Shown in pieces: positions 58,629-64,000 of a stretch of DNA of 64,000 nucleotides (its first letter is position 1; each line of letters starts with the position of its first letter). Source of the stretch: Anaspis maculata (taxonomy: Eukaryota > Arthropoda > Insecta > Coleoptera > Scraptiidae); assembly GCA_949128115.1 (NCBI GenBank), contig OX421964.1, forward strand, positions 33,162,177 to 33,226,176. The letters are read 5' to 3'. Made by a program: the position numbers and the translations under genes. The notes beneath the pieces are model-generated. The model had not been told where the DNA came from and made no database searches. It was given only the letters and a program-made list of their open reading frames with translations.

Positions 58629-58785
58629 TTAAATTCAGTAGAATGACTTTTTGGAGCAAAAATAAAGTGACAAGCTGGGGGGCTAGGGCTTGGGCTGATG
58701 GCACCTGCAAAGTTTTGGTGCGAAACTATCAGCGGCCATCAGCCGTATCCTAGATTTCCAGCTTGCCACTTTATTTTGCTCAAGT
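58629..58785. mobile_element. Small hairpin repeat inside the left arm (mirrored at 63716-63872)
   Basis: GAGCAAAAATAAAGTGACAAG pairs with the inverse CTTGCCACTTTATTTTGCTC. The outer part TCAGTAGAATGACTTTTTGG also occurs at 18313-18332 inside the Tc1-bearing element, so it is a dispersed repeat. Confidence 0.65.
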
Positions 58786-59604
58786 ATATACATGATATAT
58801 GAAACTTGATTCCTCTCCTACTGGGGGAATGGGGAATGCCCCTTTGAGATATTTCCAAATCTATAGTACATTTAACGGGGGCTCCGAAATGAAGAAAATA
58901 ATGGCCAAGCGCGGCAGTACTGAAGAGATTGGAATGAAAATGCCTACTGTCCAGTGGACCCTGTGAAGTTGAACTTTCTTAGATGGACAATAATTTATGG
59001 AGTTGCACTGCACGACGAGACAAGACGCGCGTGAATGCACTGTGCTGTTGACTTATCTATTTCCTGTATGTATCTTCTTCATACACGCTTGCTGTTCAAG
59101 TGAGAATGAGCCACTGTGGAAGCGGACACTCACTACGCAGTGACTTTCATTCCATTTTCTTCAGTACAGCCACGCTTGGCCATCATTTTCTTCAATGACC
59201 ACCGCTACCTAGCAGCATCAGCGAGGAGTCGCCATGCAGCACCCCCAACCATGCTTGAGACGATGTCTCTTGTCGATCACTTTTCACGTTTAATTCATTA
59301 GAGAGGGGTCGTGCAGGTTTATTATTTCAAGAGATTACTTTCTTTAGCAAGGAATACGCCAGACTATATTGTTCGACTGGAAACAGATCTAGTAAAGACT
59401 TGAGTTTGCTAATATTCAAAAACTGTTTGAATTGGTTGAAGAAAATACTGATAATAATGCCAGAACAGCAGTACCCCAAGATGTGCTATAGGCGACTGAG
59501 ACAACTTAAAAACAATGACATGGCAGATTTATTTGGGAACTGAAGGTGGGGGAGATGTTTTATTATTACAATAGGAGAAGAATAATTATGTGAAACAACC
59601 GTAC

Positions 59605-59817
59605 GTTCGGAAAGTTACCAGGGCGCAAGATCGCTGTACTTTGCTAGAGGCTAGAGTACAGTCCGTCCTCCAGTATGGCGTGCTTTTCTGGGGTACATCG
59701 GCGGAGGTCGGAAGAGTCTTCGGTCTACAAAAACAGGCGGTCAGAGCGTTGGTAGGAGTGAAGAGCAGAACAAGTTGTAGGGAACTCTTCAAAGAGAGCA
59801 CAGAATACTTACCCTAA
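59605..59817 (+). pseudogene. Non-LTR RT C-terminal fragment in the left palindrome arm
   Basis: LLEARVQSVLQYGVLFWGTS, then VFGLQKQAVRALVG and SRTSCRELFKES match the region after the RT thumb in Jockey-like ORF2 (Y-x-x-x-x-S-x-L-x-YG-x-x-x-WG, LQK-x-A-[IV]-R, SCR-x-LF). No catalytic motif is included; the frame stops at 59817. Confidence 0.7.
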
Positions 59818-62683
59818 GTAGTCTTTTCATTCTCAATACTCTCAGGATACGTCCACCAAAACCTTTTTTTTTGCAAAAAATGGCGACCGGCATGGATACG
59901 AGACCAGGGGAAGAGAAAACTTCGCTACACCGTTCTGCCGCACAAATAATACGAGAGGACTTCGCTACTGGGGTCCCGAAATTCGATTCCACTGAAGAGA
60001 TTGGAATGTGAAGTTGAACTTCCTTAGATGGACAATAATTTATGGAGTTGCACTGCACGAGACAAGACGCGCGTGAATGCACTGTGTTGGTAACTTATCT
60101 ATTTCCTGTATGTATCTTGTTCATACACGCTTGCTGTTCAAGTGAGAATGAGCCACAGTGGGGGCGGACACTCAGTACTCAGTGACTTTCATTCTATTTT
60201 CTTCAGTACAGCCACGCTTGGCCATCATTTTCTTCAATGACCACCGCTACCTAACAGCATCAGCGAGGAGTCGCCATGCAGCGGTACCGGTACTCCAGTG
60301 GGGGAGATGTTTTATTACAATAGGAGAAGAATAATTATGTGAAACAATAACCGTACGTTCGGAAAGCTAAGGGACAGTGTTGGGATTGTTCAAAAATTCA
60401 GGGACAAATTTTTTTGGCCACAAGTTTATCGCATGTTTGTACAGTCGGACGAGCCTCAAGAGTACCTGAGCTCGCTGGAACCCACTGTCAGGATCAGATT
60501 GATAGCTCATATTCAACAGGTGCTACGGGGAAGTAGGGGTACGGCTTACATGGATTGATCTAAGGGATTTGTACTGTTTGTACTGTATAGTCTGGCGTAT
60601 TCCTTGCCAGCGAAAGTAATATATCTCTTGAAAAAGTAAACCTGCACCCTGCTATCTAAATTAAACGTGAGAAGTGGTCGATAAGAGACAATAAGACATC
60701 GTCTCAAGCATGGTTGGGCGTGTTGCAGTTGCATGGCGACTCCTCGCTGATGCTGCTATAGGTTAGCGGTGGTCATTGAAGAAAATGATGGTCAAGCGTG
60801 GCGGTACCTACTAAAAAAAATGGAATGAAAATCGCTGGGTAGAGAGTGTCCCCCACTGTATAGCTAATTCTCACTGAAACAGCAAGACGCTCATGTTCCA
60901 CGCGCCACTACGTGTCTCGCACATAGACCATAGTGTCGCTTGTTAATGTTGTAGGTAAATTTCCAGCCTTCTACTAATTTTCTCGAAATTTATAGGATTT
61001 TTTCGGGATTTTTCAACCAAGTGACTGCACTATCTTATCCCAAAAAGGACTTGACCTGGCTATCTTGCACTGAACTCTTCAGTTTTTCTTGCTGTTTCAG
61101 TGTGAATTAGCTATACAGTGGGGGACACTCTCTACCCAGCGATTTTCATTCCATTTTCTTTAGTAGGTACCGCCACGCTTGACTATCATTTTCTTCAATG
61201 ACCACCGCTAACCTAGCAGCATCAGCGTGGAGTCGCCATGCAACTGCAACACGCCCAACCATGCTTGAGACGATGTCTTATTATCTCTTGTCGACCACTT
61301 CTCACGTTTAATTTAGATAGGGTGCAGGTTTACTTTTTCAAGAGATATTCAAGATTTCGATATTTTCGCTGGCAAGGAATACGTCAAATTGTGTAGTAAG
61401 ACAAGATGATATTCAACAAATGTTTGAATTGGAAGATAAGAAAACACTGATAATGGCAGAGCAGCGGTATCCCAGGATGTGTTATGGGGCGACTGATGAG
61501 AGAATAACTTGAAAAGAATGATGCCTATGGCAGATTCATTTGGGAACTGCAGGTGGGGGAGATGTTTTATTACAATATAGGAGAAGCATAATTATGTGAA
61601 ACAACCATACGTTCGGAAAGTTAAGGGACAGTGCAGGGGTTGTTCAAAAATTCAGGGACAGATTTTTTTTTTCAAGAAGACCTCGTACGGGCATTTTTCG
61701 GCAGGTATTCACAAGTTTACCGGCCAACCATATGCTTGAGACGATGTCTTATTGTCTCTTGTCGACCACTTCTCACGTTTAATTTAGATAGCAGGGTGCA
61801 GGTTTACTTTTTCAAGAGATATATTACTTTCGCTGGCAAGGAATACGCCAGACTATACAGTACAAACAGTACAAATCCCTTAGATCAATCCATGTAAGCC
61901 GTACCCCTACTTCCCCGTAGCACCTGTTGAATATGAGCTATCAATCTGATTCTGACAGTGAGTTCCAGCGACCTAAGGTACTCTTGAGGCCCGTCCGACT
62001 GTACAAACATGCGATAAACTTGCGGCCAAAAAAATCTGTCCCTGAATTTTTGAACAATCCCAACACTGTCCCTTAGCTTTCCGAACGTACGGTTGTTTCA
62101 CATAATTATTCTTCTCCTATTGTAATAAAACATCTCCCCCACCTGCAGTTCCCAGATAAATCTGCCATGTCATTGTTTTTAAGTTGTCTCAGTCGCCTAC
62201 AGCACATCTTGGAGTACCGCTGCATTGCGACTCCTCGCTGATGCTGTTAGGTAGCGGTGGTCATTGAAGAAAATGATGGCCAAGCGTGGCTGTACTGAAG
62301 AAAATAGAATGAAAGTCACTGAGTACTGAGTGTCCGCCCCCACTGTGGCTCATTCTCACTTGAACAGCAAGCGTGTATGAACAAGATACATACAGGAAAT
62401 AGATAAGTTACCAACACAGTGCATTCACGCGCGTCTTGTCTCGTGCAGTGCAACTCCATAAATTATTGTCCATCTAAGGAAGTTCAACTTCACATTCCAA
62501 TCTCTTCAGTGGAATCGAATTTCGGGACCCCAGTAGCGAAGTCCTCTCGTATTATTTGTGCGGCAGAACGGTGTAGCGAAGTTTTCTCTTCCCCTGGTCT
62601 CGTATCCATGCCGGTCGCCATTTTTTGCAAAAAAAAAGGTTTTGGTGGACGTATCCTGAGAGTATTGAGAATGAAAAGACTAC

Positions 62684-62896
62684 TTAGGGTAAGTATTCTG
62701 TGCTCTCTTTGAAGAGTTCCCTACAACTTGTTCTGCTCTTCACTCCTACCAATGCTCTGACCGCCTGTTTTTGTAGACCGAAGACTCTTCCGACCTCCGC
62801 CGATGTACCCCAGAAAAGCACGCCATACTGGAGGACGGACTGTACTCTAGCCTCTAGCAAAGTACAGCGATCTTGCGCCCTGGTAACTTTCCGAAC
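62684..62896 (-). pseudogene. Same RT fragment, mirrored in the right arm
   Basis: Inverted copy of 59605-59817 encoding identical residues, as part of the palindrome. Confidence 0.7.
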
Positions 62897-64000
62897 GTAC
62901 GGTTGTTTCACATAATTATTCTTCTCCTATTGTAATAATAAAACATCTCCCCCACCTTCAGTTCCCAAATAAATCTGCCATGTCATTGTTTTTAAGTTGT
63001 CTCAGTCGCCTATAGCACATCTTGGGGTACTGCTGTTCTGGCATTATTATCAGTATTTTCTTCAACCAATTCAAACAGTTTTTGAATATTAGCAAACTCA
63101 AGTCTTTACTAGATCTGTTTCCAGTCGAACAATATAGTCTGGCGTATTCCTTGCTAAAGAAAGTAATCTCTTGAAATAATAAACCTGCACGACCCCTCTC
63201 TAATGAATTAAACGTGAAAAGTGATCGACAAGAGACATCGTCTCAAGCATGGTTGGGGGTGCTGCATGGCGACTCCTCGCTGATGCTGCTAGGTAGCGGT
63301 GGTCATTGAAGAAAATGATGGCCAAGCGTGGCTGTACTGAAGAAAATGGAATGAAAGTCACTGCGTAGTGAGTGTCCGCTTCCACAGTGGCTCATTCTCA
63401 CTTGAACAGCAAGCGTGTATGAAGAAGATACATACAGGAAATAGATAAGTCAACAGCACAGTGCATTCACGCGCGTCTTGTCTCGTCGTGCAGTGCAACT
63501 CCATAAATTATTGTCCATCTAAGAAAGTTCAACTTCACAGGGTCCACTGGACAGTAGGCATTTTCATTCCAATCTCTTCAGTACTGCCGCGCTTGGCCAT
63601 TATTTTCTTCATTTCGGAGCCCCCGTTAAATGTACTATAGATTTGGAAATATCTCAAAGGGGCATTCCCCATTCCCCCAGTAGGAGAGGAATCAAGTTTC
63701 ATATATCATGTATATACTTGAGCAAAATAAAGTGGCAAGCTGGAAATCTAGGATACGGCTGATGGCCGCTGATAGTTTCGCACCAAAACTTTGCAGGTGC
63801 CATCAGGCCAAGCTCTAGCCCCCCAGCTTGTCACTTTATTTTTGCTCCAAAAAGTCATTCTACTGAATTTAAAACCTGAACGGCATATAGTGAAGTCTGC
63901 ACCTCGGTGTCCGTTGGAATAAAAAGCGACTTTGTAACAATTTCGTTTTATTTGATCAAAAACACATTTCCCGTGCGGAAGGGGGGAAGGGGTTGATTTG

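Larger units (their letters stand above)
59150..63330. repeat. Multi-copy unit within the palindrome
   Basis: A unit with CATCATTTTCTTCAATGACC, ACCGCTACCTAGCAGCATCA and GAGGAGTCGCCATGCA occurs near 59180 (+), 60220 (+), 60730-60800 (-), 61190 (+), 62220-62290 (-) and 63265-63330 (-). A linked tail (ATGCTTGAGACGATGTCT, GTGCAGGTTTA) recurs with most copies. The palindrome therefore grew from smaller inverted copies of one unit. Confidence 0.8.
58501..64000. repeat. Giant palindrome, arms of at least 2.4 kb, running off the window
   Basis: Left arm about 58501-60960, right arm about 61060-64000, spacer about 100 bp. Over 58501-60280 every feature pair sums to 122501, so there are no net indels; only a few substitutions are seen (e.g. 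near 58590 and 58690). A 58-bp deletion at about 60290 in the left arm shifts the sum to 122443. The right arm has extra copies of an internal unit at 61320-61725. The right arm reaches the last base, so the true outer edge is unknown. ORFs in the two arms are identical pairs. Confidence 0.9.

Noticed and set aside
59116..63385. Several identical ORF pairs suggesting a duplicated gene
   Set aside because: They are arms of the giant palindrome; apart from an RT fragment none has a domain.
1..64000. CRISPR arrays, operons or prophage-like systems
   Set aside because: No regularly spaced short repeats with unique spacers and no compact gene clusters; introns, SINEs and hAT elements show a eukaryotic genome.

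Overview
The window is eukaryotic nuclear DNA, almost certainly from an arthropod and probably an insect. It is AT-rich, with only a few short interrupted coding regions and very dense transposable elements, including hAT, Crypton, Tc1/mariner, Harbinger-like MITEs, non-LTR, Gypsy and Copia remnants and tRNA-derived SINEs. TAGGTACCTAC-like strings, common in Hemiptera and Lepidoptera, recur through it. The Crypton and YqaJ proteins read like hemipteran ones, but that placement is inference. I see no bacterial genes, operons, rRNA or CRISPR array.

Only three regions look like genes rather than plain repeat debris. (1) A secreted leucine-rich-repeat protein at 12.55-13.41 kb (+) has a poly(A) signal and an odd ATG-TAG at its start. 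(2) A Myb/SANT-like DNA-binding protein exon at 17.06-17.54 kb (-) has an apparent one-base frameshift. (3) A YqaJ-type nuclease gene at 55.77-57.06 kb (-) can be read across three exons with matching splice phases, although homology alone would show only scattered short ORFs.

Layout. 0-5.6 kb: mostly unassigned, with one hairpin MITE and a possible THAP/P-type coiled coil. 5.6-7.7 kb: a decayed Crypton tyrosine recombinase split by a 972-bp hAT element with a perfect 8-bp target duplication. 8.1-12.3 kb: a 4.2-kb element with about 150-bp terminal inverted repeats built from tandem 11-mers. 12.5-17.5 kb: the LRR gene, then the Myb/SANT exon. 17.9-20.1 kb: inverted-repeat elements, one holding a Tc1 transposase fragment. 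20.6-23.1 kb: a SINE with 19-bp target duplications, a foldback element with an exact 89-bp tandem array, and a Harbinger-like MITE. 23.8-28.4 kb: SINE, non-LTR, Copia and Gypsy remnants. 29.9-32.5 kb: hairpins, a SINE and a second hAT element with an 8-bp duplication. 33.5-36 kb: a broken non-LTR reverse transcriptase with nested insertions. 37.8-43.7 kb: MITEs, a 3-kb palindrome carrying a solo LTR, and a THAP-bearing element. 47.4-49.9 kb: a 1.6-kb near-perfect palindrome, a hairpin MITE and a retrotransposon ORF1. 51.9-56 kb: another decayed reverse transcriptase, a hairpin MITE and a CCAACGTTGG-rich element ending 15 bp from the YqaJ stop codon. 58.5-64 kb: a giant palindrome running off the window edge.

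The genes form no pathway. The unifying theme is palindromy: about twenty hairpin or foldback structures in 64 kb. Several share the 10-mer ATACAGGGTG, which occurs nine times. Repeat boundaries were read by eye; target duplications are claimed only where both copies can be seen.
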